Source: Nocardioides bruguierae (GTDB lineage Bacteria > Actinomycetota > Actinomycetes > Propionibacteriales > Nocardioidaceae). Taken from it: a DNA stretch of 64,000 bases. The stretch spans positions 1 to 64,000 of the forward strand of contig NZ_JAMOIL010000016.1 in the NCBI RefSeq assembly GCF_023656415.1, given 5' to 3'. The translations under genes and the position numbers were made by a program. The notes beneath the pieces are model-generated. The model worked only from the letters and a program-made list of their open reading frames with translations, ran no database searches and had not been told where the DNA came from. The first letter of the stretch is position 1, and the number at the start of each line of letters is the position of its first letter. This document shows, in pieces, positions 16,648 through 25,464 of the stretch.

Positions 16648-18174
16648 ATGTCCACCAGCACCCAGCCCACCCCCAGCCTCCACATCGACGGCACGTGGCG
16701 CGCGGCCGCCGACGGCGAGACGCGGGAGATCCGCTGCCCCGCTGACGGCAGCCACGTCGTCACCGTCGCCGAGGGAGGTGCCGCGGACGCCGAGGCCGCG
16801 GTCCTGGCCGCCCGCCGTGCGTTCGACGAGGGCCCCTGGCCCCGGACGCCGGCCCCCGAGCGCGCCGCCCTCCTGCACCGCCTCGCCGACCGGCTCGAGG
16901 CCGAGAAGGACGAGGTCGCCCGCCTGGAGTCCCTCGACACCGGCAAGCGGTTCGTGGAGTCGCAGATCGACGTCGACGACATCGTCACCGTGTTCCGGCA
17001 CTTCGCCTCCCTGGCCCAGGCCGAGGCCGGCCGCGTCGTCGACCCCGGAGTCCCGGACGTCTCCAGCCGGGTCGTGCACGAGCCGATCGGCGTGTGCTCG
17101 CTCATCACCCCCTGGAACTACCCGCTGCTCCAGACGTCCTGGAAGGTGGCCCCCGCGCTGGCCGCCGGCTGCACGTTCGTGCTCAAGCCCAGCGAGATCA
17201 CCCCGTCCACGTCGATGTGGCTGCTGCGCACCCTGGCCGACCTCGGCCTGCCCGAGGGCGTGGCCAACCTGGTCACCGGCGCCGGCGACCGCGTCGGCCC
17301 GACGCTGACCGAGCACCCGGCCGTCGACCTGGTCTCCTTCACCGGCGGCATCGTCACCGGCCGGCGGATCATGGCCTCGGCCGCGCCGACCGTGAAGAAG
17401 GTCGCCCTGGAGCTGGGCGGCAAGAACCCCAACGTCGTCTTCGCCGACGCCGACCTCGACGCCGCGATCGACAACGCGCTCACGGCCGTGTTCCTCGACT
17501 CCGGCCAGGTCTGCTCCGCGGGCGCCCGGCTGGTGGTGGAGGAGAGCATCCACGACCAGGTCGTCGACACCCTCGTGCGCCGGGCCGAGGGCATCCGCCT
17601 CGGCGGCCCCTTCGACGACGACGCCGAGACCGGCCCGCTCATCTCCGCCGCGCACCGCGAGAAGGTCGAGGCCTACGTGGCCGCCGCGGTGGCCGAGGGG
17701 GCGGTGCTGCGCACCGGCGGCGAGCGCCCCACCGGCGGCGCCTGGGACGACGGGTTCTACTTCCCGCCCACCATCCTCGACGCCTGCTCCTCGGCGATGA
17801 CCTGCGTGCAGGAGGAGTCCTTCGGGCCGGTGCTCACCGTCGAGACCTTCTCCGGCGAGACCCGCGAGGAGGCCGAGGACGCCGCCGTGGCGATCGCCAA
17901 CGACACCATCTACGGCCTGGCCGGCGCCGTGTGGAGCGCGGACGGCGGCCGCGCCGAGCGCGTCGCCCAGCGGCTGCGCCACGGCACCGTCTGGATCAAC
18001 GACTACCACCCCTACGTCGCCCAGGCGGAGTGGGGCGGCTTCAAGCAGAGCGGCACCGGCCGCGAGCTCGGCCTCGCCGGGCTCGAGGAGTACCGCGAGA
18101 CCAAGCACATCTGGCACAACACGCGACCGGCCCGTGCGGGCTGGTTCACCGACCGGACGGAGGACGGGCAGTGA
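16648..18174 (+). CDS. betB: Betaine-aldehyde dehydrogenase family protein
   Basis: This 508-residue NAD(P)-dependent aldehyde dehydrogenase would oxidise betaine aldehyde to glycine betaine. The family marks are present: [33 protein letters not shown], the general-base Glu in LELGGKNP, the catalytic Cys in [12 protein letters not shown], and [11 protein letters not shown] 16648 has GGAGGAG about 18 bases before it; the open frame upstream is a shadow. The next genes (choline dehydrogenase, BCCT transporter) fix the pathway, and its stop overlaps the next start in GTGA. Confidence 0.9.
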   Translation: MSTSTQPTPSLHIDGTWRAAADGETREIRCPADGSHVVTVAEGGAADAEAAVLAARRAFDEGPWPRTPAPERAALLHRLADRLEAEKDEVARLESLDTGKRFVESQIDVDDIVTVFRHFASLAQAEAGRVVDPGVPDVSSRVVHEPIGVCSLITPWNYPLLQTSWKVAPALAAGCTFVLKPSEITPSTSMWLLRTLADLGLPEGVANLVTGAGDRVGPTLTEHPAVDLVSFTGGIVTGRRIMASAAPTVKKVALELGGKNPNVVFADADLDAAIDNALTAVFLDSGQVCSAGARLVVEESIHDQVVDTLVRRAEGIRLGGPFDDDAETGPLISAAHREKVEAYVAAAVAEGAVLRTGGERPTGGAWDDGFYFPPTILDACSSAMTCVQEESFGPVLTVETFSGETREEAEDAAVAIANDTIYGLAGAVWSADGGRAERVAQRLRHGTVWINDYHPYVAQAEWGGFKQSGTGRELGLAGLEEYRETKHIWHNTRPARAGWFTDRTEDGQ

Positions 18175-19907
18175 GCGAGAAGTACGACTACGTGATCGTC
18201 GGGGGTGGCTCGGCGGGCTCGGCCCTGGCCAACCGCCTCTCGGCCGACCCCGGCACCAGCGTCCTGGTGCTCGAGGCGGGCCGCAGCGACTTCCGGCTGG
18301 ACCCCTTCATCCACATGCCGGCGGCGCTGCCGTACCCGATCGGCAACAAGCTCTACGACTGGAAGTACGAGTCCGAGCCCGAGCCGCACATGAACGGCCG
18401 CCGCGTCTACCACGCCCGCGGCAAGGTGCTCGGCGGGTCGTCCTCGATCAACGGGATGATCTTCCAGCGCGGCAACCCGATGGACTACGAGCGCTGGGCC
18501 GGCGACCCCGGCATGGAGCACTGGGACTACGCCCACGTGCTGCCGTACTTCAAGCGCATGGAGACCCGGATGCTCGCCGACGGCAGCGTCGGCGCGGACG
18601 CCTGGCGCGGCGGGTCCGGGCCGCTGGTGCTCGAGCAGGGCCCCGCCACGTCCCCGCTGTTCAACGCGTTCTTCGAGGCCGCCCAGCAGGCCGGCCACCC
18701 GCTGACCGACGACGTCAACGGCTACCGCCAGGAGGGCTTCGCCCGGTTCGACCGCAACGTGCACCGCGGCCGCCGGCTCTCCGCGGCCCGCGCCTACCTG
18801 CACCCCGTGCGCTCGCGGAAGAACCTGACCGTGCGCACCCTGGCGATGGTCACGGGGCTGCGCACCCAGGGCAACCGGGTCACCGGCGTCGAGTACACCC
18901 GCGGCACCCGCAAGGGTCGCTCGAGCGTCGTCGAGGCCGGCGAGGTCATCCTGTGCGGCGGCGCCATCAACACCCCGCAGACGATGCAGCTGGCCGGCAT
19001 CGGCCCGGCCGACCACCTGCGCAGCCTCGGCATCGACGTCGTCGCCGACCTGCCCGGCGTCGGCGCCAACCTGCAGGACCACCTCGAGGTCTACATCCAG
19101 CACGCGGCGAAGCAGCCCGTCTCCATCGCCCCCTGGCTCAAGCACCGGCACAAGCCGCGCATCGGGGCGGAGTGGCTCTTCGGCCGCAGCGGCGTCGGCG
19201 CGTCCAACCACTTCGAGGCGGGCGGCTTCATCCGCTCCAACGACGACGTGGCCTACCCGAACCTGATGTTCCACTTCCTGCCGATCGCGATCCGCTACGA
19301 CGGCTCGCAGCCGGCCTCGGAGCACGGCTACCAGGTGCACATCGGGCCCATGTACTCCGACGTGCGCGGCTGGCTGAAGATCCGCAGCACCGACCCGTAC
19401 GAGCACCCGGCCATGCAGTTCAACTACCTCTCGACCGAGAACGACCGGCGCGAGTGGATCGAGATGATCCGCAAGGCCCGCGAGATCCTCGAGGCCCCGG
19501 CCTTCGCGCCGTTCTCGGCCGGAGAGATCTCGCCCGGCCCGTCGGTCGAGACCGACCAGGAGATCCTGGACTGGGTGGCGCAGGACGCCGAGACGGCTCT
19601 GCACCCCTCGTGCACCGCCAAGATGGGCACGGGCGAGGACGCGGTCGTCGACCCGTCCTCGATGAAGGTGCACGGCGTCGAGGGCCTGCGCGTCGTGGAC
19701 GCCTCGGTGATGCCCTACGTGACCAACGGCAACATCTACGCCCCCGTGATGATGCTGGCCGAGAAGGCCGCCGACCTGATCGCCGGGAACACGCCGCTGC
19801 CCGCGCTCGACGCGCCGTTCTACCGGCACGGCACGGGCATGCCGCTCTACCCGGAGGGCGACCCCCGCAACGCCGCGGCCCCCGGCACCGTCCGCGCCGG
19901 CCGCTGA
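18171..19907 (+). CDS. betA: Choline dehydrogenase (GMC oxidoreductase)
   Basis: The 578-residue FAD enzyme oxidises choline to betaine aldehyde. It starts with the Rossmann motif [19 protein letters not shown], followed by VLEAG and the GMC signatures [21 protein letters not shown] and [18 protein letters not shown]; the active-site HPSCTAKMG and the C-terminal [30 protein letters not shown] are typical of BetA. The GTG start is inside the betB stop (GTGA), so the two enzymes are co-translated and together convert choline to glycine betaine, an osmoprotectant. Confidence 0.93.
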   Translation: MSEKYDYVIVGGGSAGSALANRLSADPGTSVLVLEAGRSDFRLDPFIHMPAALPYPIGNKLYDWKYESEPEPHMNGRRVYHARGKVLGGSSSINGMIFQRGNPMDYERWAGDPGMEHWDYAHVLPYFKRMETRMLADGSVGADAWRGGSGPLVLEQGPATSPLFNAFFEAAQQAGHPLTDDVNGYRQEGFARFDRNVHRGRRLSAARAYLHPVRSRKNLTVRTLAMVTGLRTQGNRVTGVEYTRGTRKGRSSVVEAGEVILCGGAINTPQTMQLAGIGPADHLRSLGIDVVADLPGVGANLQDHLEVYIQHAAKQPVSIAPWLKHRHKPRIGAEWLFGRSGVGASNHFEAGGFIRSNDDVAYPNLMFHFLPIAIRYDGSQPASEHGYQVHIGPMYSDVRGWLKIRSTDPYEHPAMQFNYLSTENDRREWIEMIRKAREILEAPAFAPFSAGEISPGPSVETDQEILDWVAQDAETALHPSCTAKMGTGEDAVVDPSSMKVHGVEGLRVVDASVMPYVTNGNIYAPVMMLAEKAADLIAGNTPLPALDAPFYRHGTGMPLYPEGDPRNAAAPGTVRAGR

Positions 19908-19947
19908 GCCGCACGCCCGCCCTCCCCACGACCAGCAGGAGGTACTC

Positions 19948-22038
19948 GTGACCGCCATCGACACCCCGCCCACCCCGTCCGCCGACGCGGCCGGGCCACC
20001 GGAGGACCAGAAGGACTGGACCCTCGACAAGCCCGTGTTCCTCACCGCCGCGGCGATCACCCTCGCCGTGACGGTGTGGTGCGTGGCCTGGCCCGACCAC
20101 GCCTACTCGACCCTGGAGTCCGTGGTCGGCTGGGTGTCGACCTGGTTCGGCTGGTACTACGTCGCGCTGACCACCAGCGTGCTGCTCTTCGTGCTGGGCC
20201 TGGGCTTCTCCCGGTTCGGGCGGGTCCGGCTCGGCCCCGAGCACTCCCGGCCGGAGTTCTCCACCGGCGCCTGGGCCGCGATGCTGTTCGCCGCCGGCAT
20301 CGGCACCGACCTGATCTTCTACGCCGTCTACGAGCCGGCCTTCCAGTACCTCAACCCGCCGGCCATCGAGGGCGGCACCACCGAGGCCGCCCGTGAGGGC
20401 ACCGTGTGGACGCTGTTCCACTACGGCCTCTCGGGCTGGGGGATGTACTCGCTCATGGGCATGGCGCTGGCCTACTTCGCCTACCGGCAGGGCCTGCCGC
20501 TGGCGGTGCGCTCGGCGCTGTACCCGATCTTCGGCACGAAGGTGAACGGCCCCATCGGCACGACCGCCGACACCGCCGCCATCCTGGGCACCATCTTCGG
20601 CGTCGCCACCTCGCTCGGCATCGGCGTCGTCAGCCTCAACGTGGGCCTGGAGATCGTCTTCGGCCTCTCCGTCGGCCTGCCCGTGCAGATCGGCCTGGTC
20701 GTGCTGGCCATCGCCATCGCCACGCTCTCCGCGGTGACCGGCGTGGACCGCGGCATCAAGCTCATCTCGCAGTTCAACGTGCTGCTGGCCATCGTGCTGG
20801 CCGCCTACGTGCTGGTCACCGGCCGCACGGCGCACCTGCTCAACTCGCTGGTGCAGAACGTGGGCGACTACGTGACGATGTTCCCGGGCATGACGAACCG
20901 GACGTTCGCCTACACCGACACCGGTGACTGGATGAGCTACTGGACCCTGTTCTTCTGGGCCTGGTGGATCGCCTGGGCGGCCTTCGTCGGCATGTTCCTG
21001 GCCCGCATCTCCCGCGGCCGCACCATCCGCCAGTTCGTGGCCGGCGCGATGATCATCCCGTTCAGCTACATCGTCATGTGGATCGGGATCTTCGGCAACG
21101 CCGCCCTCGACGAGCTGCGCAGCGGCAACACCGACCTGGCGGACGTGGTCAACGACGCCAGTGGCCCCGACACCGCCCTGTGGTCGCTGCTCCAGCAGTA
21201 CCCCGGCTTCACGTTCGTCGCCGGCGCGTTCATCCTCATCGGCCTGCTGTTCTACGTCACCTCCGCCGACTCCGGCGCCCTGGTGATGGCGAACCTGTCG
21301 AGCCGCCTCAAGAGCGCCAACCACGACGCCGGCCCGTCGCTGCGGATCTTCTGGGCGGTCGCCACCGGCGCGCTGACGCTGGCCATCCTGGCGGCGGGCA
21401 ACATCTACGCCCTCCAGTACGCCACCGTGATCATCGGCCTGCCGTTCGCGTTCGTGATGATCGGCGTCATGTGGGGCCTGTGGAAGGCGCTCTCGGCCGA
21501 GGGTCACCTCGCCGACAGCCGCCGCGGCGCCATGCCCGGCGTGCTCTCGGGCCGCAGCACCCCGAGCGAGCGCGAGCGCGGCTCCTGGCAGTCCCGCCTG
21601 CGCCGGTCCATGGACTTCCCCGACCAGCGCCGCGCGGACACCTACCTCTCCGAGACCGCCGTCCCGGCCCTCGAGGACGTGGCGGGCGAGCTGCGCGAGC
21701 AGGGCGTCGAGGTCGTCGTGGAGTCCGTGGTCGCCGAGCCCGAGCCGGGCACGGAGTCGGCCGACGAGGGGGTCGCCGAGCCCGCCGTCGTCCTGCGTGC
21801 CGGCGTGGGGGAGCGTCCCTTCGTCTACCGGCTCCAGCGCACCCGCGCCGCCACCCCGAGCTACGGCGGCCGGATGTCGCGCGGCGACGACTGGTACTTC
21901 CGCCTCGAGGTGCACCTGCGCGAGGGCGGGCAGGGCTACGACGTGATGGGCTACAGCCGCGTGCAGCTCATCGACGACGTGCTCGACCAGTACGAGCGGC
22001 ACCTGGAGTTCCTGCGGCTGGGCGGCAGCACCGTCTGA
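19948..22038 (+). CDS. betT: BCCT-family choline/betaine transporter
   Basis: The 696-residue protein has the 12-helix BCCT core (about residues 30-520), including GTDLIFYAVYEP, HYGLSGWGMYSLMGMALAYFAYR and the tryptophan-rich WTLFFWAWWIAWAAFVGMFLARISRGRTIR signature. A long hydrophilic C-terminal domain (about 540-696) resembles the regulatory tails of osmosensing BetT/BetP carriers. GTG 19948 follows AGGAGG. It is 40 bases after betA, so uptake and oxidation genes form one operon, closed by the terminator at 22062-22100. Confidence 0.92.
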   Translation: MTAIDTPPTPSADAAGPPEDQKDWTLDKPVFLTAAAITLAVTVWCVAWPDHAYSTLESVVGWVSTWFGWYYVALTTSVLLFVLGLGFSRFGRVRLGPEHSRPEFSTGAWAAMLFAAGIGTDLIFYAVYEPAFQYLNPPAIEGGTTEAAREGTVWTLFHYGLSGWGMYSLMGMALAYFAYRQGLPLAVRSALYPIFGTKVNGPIGTTADTAAILGTIFGVATSLGIGVVSLNVGLEIVFGLSVGLPVQIGLVVLAIAIATLSAVTGVDRGIKLISQFNVLLAIVLAAYVLVTGRTAHLLNSLVQNVGDYVTMFPGMTNRTFAYTDTGDWMSYWTLFFWAWWIAWAAFVGMFLARISRGRTIRQFVAGAMIIPFSYIVMWIGIFGNAALDELRSGNTDLADVVNDASGPDTALWSLLQQYPGFTFVAGAFILIGLLFYVTSADSGALVMANLSSRLKSANHDAGPSLRIFWAVATGALTLAILAAGNIYALQYATVIIGLPFAFVMIGVMWGLWKALSAEGHLADSRRGAMPGVLSGRSTPSERERGSWQSRLRRSMDFPDQRRADTYLSETAVPALEDVAGELREQGVEVVVESVVAEPEPGTESADEGVAEPAVVLRAGVGERPFVYRLQRTRAATPSYGGRMSRGDDWYFRLEVHLREGGQGYDVMGYSRVQLIDDVLDQYERHLEFLRLGGSTV

Positions 22039-22061
22039 GGCGACCCGCCCACGCCGCACGC

Positions 22062-22100
22062 ACAGCGCCCCACGACCCGTCCTGGGTCGTGGGGCGCTGT
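22062..22100 (+). terminator. Terminator of the choline operon
   Basis: A perfect 17-bp stem (22062-22078 with 22084-22100) encloses a 5-nt loop in the gap between convergent betT and the monooxygenase gene. Confidence 0.85.
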
Positions 22101-22136
22101 CGTGGGCGCTGTCGTGGGGCACCGTCGCATGCGGGG

Positions 22137-23975
22137 TCAGGACCGGTGGTGCACCTCCTGGAGCCGGTAGACCGGCGTCTCGATGCCCTCGTGGCGGGCC
22201 TTGAGCTGGAGCGCCAGGTAGAGGGAGTAGTGCCGCGACTGGTGCAGGTTGCCGCCGTGGAACCACAGGTTCTGCTGCTGGGTCGGCTTCCACATGTTGC
22301 GCTGCTCGCCCTCCCACGGGCCGGGGTCCTTGGTGGTCTCCGAGCCGAGGCCCCACACCTTGCCGACCCGGTCGGCGACCTCCTGGCTGATCAGGTCGGC
22401 GCACCAGCCGTTCATGGAGCCGTAGCCGGTGGCGTACACGACGAGGTCGGCGGGCAGCTCGGTGCCGTCGGCGAGCACCACCGCGTCCTCGGTGAGGTGG
22501 TCGACCTGCCCGTGCGCGAGGTGCACCTCGCCGTCCGCGACCAGCTCGGCGGCACCGACGTCGATGTAGTAGCCCGAGCCACGGCGCAGGTACTTCATGA
22601 ACAGGCCCGAGCCGTCGTCGCCCCAGTCGAGGTCGAAGCCCGCCGCCTCGAGCCGGGCGTAGAAGTCGGCGTCGACCTCGGCCATCTTCTCGTAGGCGGG
22701 GATCTGGAACTCGTGCATGATCCGGTACGGCAGGGAGGCGAAGACCAGGTCGGCCTTCTCCGTGGTCATGCCGGCCGCGAGCGCCCGCTCGGAGTAGAGG
22801 TCGCCCAGGCCGTGCTCCATCAGGGAGGCGCTCTTGACGATGTGCGTGGAGGAACGCTGCACCATCGTCACGTCGGCGCCGTGCTCCCACAGGGCCCCGC
22901 AGATGTCGAAGGCCGAGTTGTTCGAGCCGATGACGACGGCTCGCTTGCCCGCGTAGGCGTCGGGGCCGGGGTGGGCCGAGGAGTGGTGCTGGTCGCCGCG
23001 GAAGACCTCCATGCCCGGGAGGGACGGGAGGTTCGGCTTGCCCGACATCCCGGTGGCCATCACCAGCTGGGTGGGGCGCAGCGTCAGCGCCTCCCCGTCC
23101 CGCTCGACCTCGACCGTCCACTGCCCGGTCTCCTCCGAGAAGGACGCCGACGTCGCGACCGTGGAGGACCAGTACGGCACCTCCATGACCCGGGTGTACA
23201 TCTCCAGCCAGTCGCCCACCTTGTCCTTGGGGGCGAAGACGGGCCAGTTGTCCGGGAACTTCAGGTACGGCAGGTGGTCGTACCAGACGGGGTCGTGCAG
23301 GCACAGGGACTTGTACCTGTTGCGCCACTGGTCGCCGGGCCGGGCGTGCTTGTCGATCACCAGGGCCGGCACGCCGAGCTGGCGCAGGCGCGCGCCCAGG
23401 GCGATGCCGCCCTGCCCGCCCCCGACGACGAGGACGTAGGGCTGCTCGGTGCGGCCCAGGGCGGCGTCCTCGGCCTCGCGCCGCTCCAGCCAGGACGAGC
23501 GGTCGCGCCGGGCGCCGTGCTCCGCCCCCATCGGGCGGCGGGTGCCGCGGGGCTCCTCGTGCCCGACGAGCTCGTACATCGTGGTGAGCATGGTCCACGC
23601 GCGGTCGGCGCCGTCCTCCTCGCGCAGCCGCAGCAGGCCGCGGCACCGGCCCACGGACGTGGTGAGCCCGAACCAGGCGGTCACGACGCCGCCGTCCTCG
23701 CTGGCCTCCTCCTCGAGGACGAGGCCGTGCGGGTCGACCCGCTCCAGGGTGTGCTCCAGGAGGTCGGCGACCCCGGCGCGGTCCTCGACGGTGGTGAGGT
23801 TCCACGAGAACGCGACGAGGTCGCGCCAGAAGCTGGTGGTGGCGAACATGCCGGCCGCGGCCCGGACGTCGCGGGCGGCGAGCGCCGCCTCGAAGTCGCC
23901 CAGCCAGCGGGTGGCCCGCTCGCTCGGGGTGGGCGCCGCCGCGGTGTCGGCGGGCCTGTCGAGGATCTCGGTCAT
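22137..23975 (-). CDS. Flavin-containing monooxygenase with N-terminal NTF2-like domain
   Basis: The 612-residue protein joins an NTF2/SnoaL-like domain (about 18-138) to an FAD/NADPH monooxygenase: first nucleotide motif VLVVGGGQGGIALGARL (GGGQGG at 185-190), the second GSNNSAFDICGAL, and YATGYGSMNGW near the C-terminus. Similar fusions occur in FMO/Baeyer-Villiger-type and YUCCA-like oxygenases; the substrate is unknown. It is divergent from the GAF regulator (start 24128), which probably controls it. Its position beside the choline operon could suggest an amine substrate, but this is weak inference. Confidence 0.85.
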   Translation of the reverse strand: MTEILDRPADTAAAPTPSERATRWLGDFEAALAARDVRAAAGMFATTSFWRDLVAFSWNLTTVEDRAGVADLLEHTLERVDPHGLVLEEEASEDGGVVTAWFGLTTSVGRCRGLLRLREEDGADRAWTMLTTMYELVGHEEPRGTRRPMGAEHGARRDRSSWLERREAEDAALGRTEQPYVLVVGGGQGGIALGARLRQLGVPALVIDKHARPGDQWRNRYKSLCLHDPVWYDHLPYLKFPDNWPVFAPKDKVGDWLEMYTRVMEVPYWSSTVATSASFSEETGQWTVEVERDGEALTLRPTQLVMATGMSGKPNLPSLPGMEVFRGDQHHSSAHPGPDAYAGKRAVVIGSNNSAFDICGALWEHGADVTMVQRSSTHIVKSASLMEHGLGDLYSERALAAGMTTEKADLVFASLPYRIMHEFQIPAYEKMAEVDADFYARLEAAGFDLDWGDDGSGLFMKYLRRGSGYYIDVGAAELVADGEVHLAHGQVDHLTEDAVVLADGTELPADLVVYATGYGSMNGWCADLISQEVADRVGKVWGLGSETTKDPGPWEGEQRNMWKPTQQQNLWFHGGNLHQSRHYSLYLALQLKARHEGIETPVYRLQEVHHRS

Positions 23976-24053
23976 GGGTGCTCCCTTCGCTCACCGGGCT
24001 GCCCTGCTCGGTGTGACCGGCAGCACACTCCGGGGCGTGCCGGTGGCGGAACC

Positions 24054-24068
24054 GTTGCGACGTGTTGC
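24054..24068. promoter_or_regulatory. Direct repeat between the FMO and GAF regulator genes
   Basis: GTTGC occurs twice with 10-bp periodicity (24054-24058, 24064-24068) in the divergent intergenic region. One-turn spacing on the same face of the helix fits an activator site; the assignment to the GAF regulator is inference. Confidence 0.35.
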
Positions 24069-24127
24069 AGGCTCCACGGGGCGATTCTCCTGTGGCGTGC
24101 GTCACGGTGGCGCTCTACGCTCACCGC

Positions 24128-25366
24128 ATGCCCACCCGGTCTCCCGCGTCCGACCCGCGGTTCGAGGCCGTCGCGCCCGGCACCGACCTCGGCGTGCGCG
24201 CCCGCGAGCTGCGCCGCATCCGCGACGCGGTGCTCGGTGGCGGACGCGCTCCGTCGCGGCCCCGGGCCCTGGTGGCCCGCTCCTGGCGGCGCGTCCTGGA
24301 CGTGGGCCTGGACCCGGACGGCGACAACGCCCGCGACCCGCTCGGCCCGGCCGCGGTCGAGGAGGCCCGGCGCGCGAGCCGGCTCTCCCTCGTGGTCGAC
24401 GAGCTGCGCCTCGTCCTGGGCAGCGTCGCGGACGCCTCGCACTTCCTCGTGGTGATCACCGACGCCGACGGCGTGGTGCTGTGGCGCGACGGCGCCGCCG
24501 GCGTCCGCCGCAAGGCCGACGACCTGGGTTTTGCCGAGGGGGCGACCTGGACGGAGCGGCAGGTCGGCACCAACGCGATCGGCACCGCCATCGCCGAGGC
24601 GGCGCCCGTGCAGCTGTTCTCGGCCGAGCACTTCGAGGCCCAGCAGCACCCCTGGTACTGCACGGCCGCCCCGGTCCACGACCCGCGCGACGGGTCGCTG
24701 CTGGGGGTCGTGGACGTCAGCGGCCCGGCCCTGACCCTGCACCCGGCGATCGGCGGGCTGGTGGCCTCGGCGGTGCGCCTCGGCGAGGCCGGGCTGTGGC
24801 GGCGCCACCACGAGGACCTCGAGCGGCTGCGGCGGCGCACCGAGCACGTGGTCGGCGGCAGCGGGCCGTTGCTCGTGGTGGACGACGAGGGCTGGGTGGC
24901 GCACCGCGTCGGGGTCGCCGCCGGGCCGCGGCTGGAGGCGCCCTCGGCGGGGCGGCCGCTGGCCGTGCCCGGCCTCGGGGTCTGCCTGGCCGAGCCGCTC
25001 GGCGACCGCCCCGGCGACGGGTGGCTGGTGCGGCCGGCGGCCACGGCGGCGTCCGCCCGACCGCTGCGCGCCCGCCTCCTGGCGGGCCCGCCCGCCGTCC
25101 TCGAGGTGGCGGACGGCGGGGGCGGGGCGCCCTGGCGGGTGCAGCTGACGCCGCGGCACGCCGAGATCGTGCGGACGCTCGCCGCGGCCGGGTCCGCCGG
25201 CACGGACGCGGCAGGACTCAGCCGCGCGCTGCACGGGGACGCCGAGCACCTGGTGACCGTGCGGGCCGAGGTCTCGCGGCTGCGCCGCGTCCTGGGTGCC
25301 CTCGTGCTCAGCGGGCCCTACCGGCTGGCGCCCGAGGTGGTGCTGGAGATCGAGCCTCGCTCCTGA
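24128..25366 (+). CDS. GAF-domain transcriptional regulator, AcoR-like without AAA+ domain
   Basis: The 412-residue protein has an N-terminal helical segment with ALVARSWRRVLDVGLDPDG, typical of AcoR/MimR-type activators, then a GAF domain (about 95-230) with VITDADGVVLWRDG, EGATWTERQVGTNAIGTAIAEAAPVQLFSAEHFE and CTAAPVHDPRDGSLLGVVDVSG. The sigma-54-interacting AAA+ domain is missing; instead a C-terminal winged-helix-like segment (about 335-405) is present. Such regulators often control oxygenase genes, and it is divergent from one. The box TACGCT ends 6 bases before the ATG, suggesting a leaderless mRNA. Confidence 0.82.
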   Translation: MPTRSPASDPRFEAVAPGTDLGVRARELRRIRDAVLGGGRAPSRPRALVARSWRRVLDVGLDPDGDNARDPLGPAAVEEARRASRLSLVVDELRLVLGSVADASHFLVVITDADGVVLWRDGAAGVRRKADDLGFAEGATWTERQVGTNAIGTAIAEAAPVQLFSAEHFEAQQHPWYCTAAPVHDPRDGSLLGVVDVSGPALTLHPAIGGLVASAVRLGEAGLWRRHHEDLERLRRRTEHVVGGSGPLLVVDDEGWVAHRVGVAAGPRLEAPSAGRPLAVPGLGVCLAEPLGDRPGDGWLVRPAATAASARPLRARLLAGPPAVLEVADGGGGAPWRVQLTPRHAEIVRTLAAAGSAGTDAAGLSRALHGDAEHLVTVRAEVSRLRRVLGALVLSGPYRLAPEVVLEIEPRS

Positions 25367-25376
25367 GGTGCTGCTG

Positions 25377-25413
25377 CCGGGGCCGGGGCCGGGGCCGGGG
25401 CCGGTGCCGGGGC
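25377..25413. repeat. GGGGCC hexanucleotide repeat
   Basis: About five tandem GGGGCC units with one interruption lie between the GAF regulator stop and the pcrA start. The top strand could fold into a G-quadruplex about 50 bases upstream of pcrA. Confidence 0.85.
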
Positions 25414-25464
25414 TGTGGAGACGACTCGGCCGCGGTCGGCGGCGCGCCGTAGGCTGGAGGCAGC

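Noticed and set aside
19420..24105. A 1561-residue open frame on the minus strand
   Set aside because: It runs opposite betA and betT and in another frame of the monooxygenase; its Arg/Gly/His-rich composition is typical of a high-GC shadow.
24128..25366. Sigma-54-dependent activator
   Set aside because: The central AAA+ domain with GAFTGA is absent; only the AcoR-like N-terminal and GAF parts are present.
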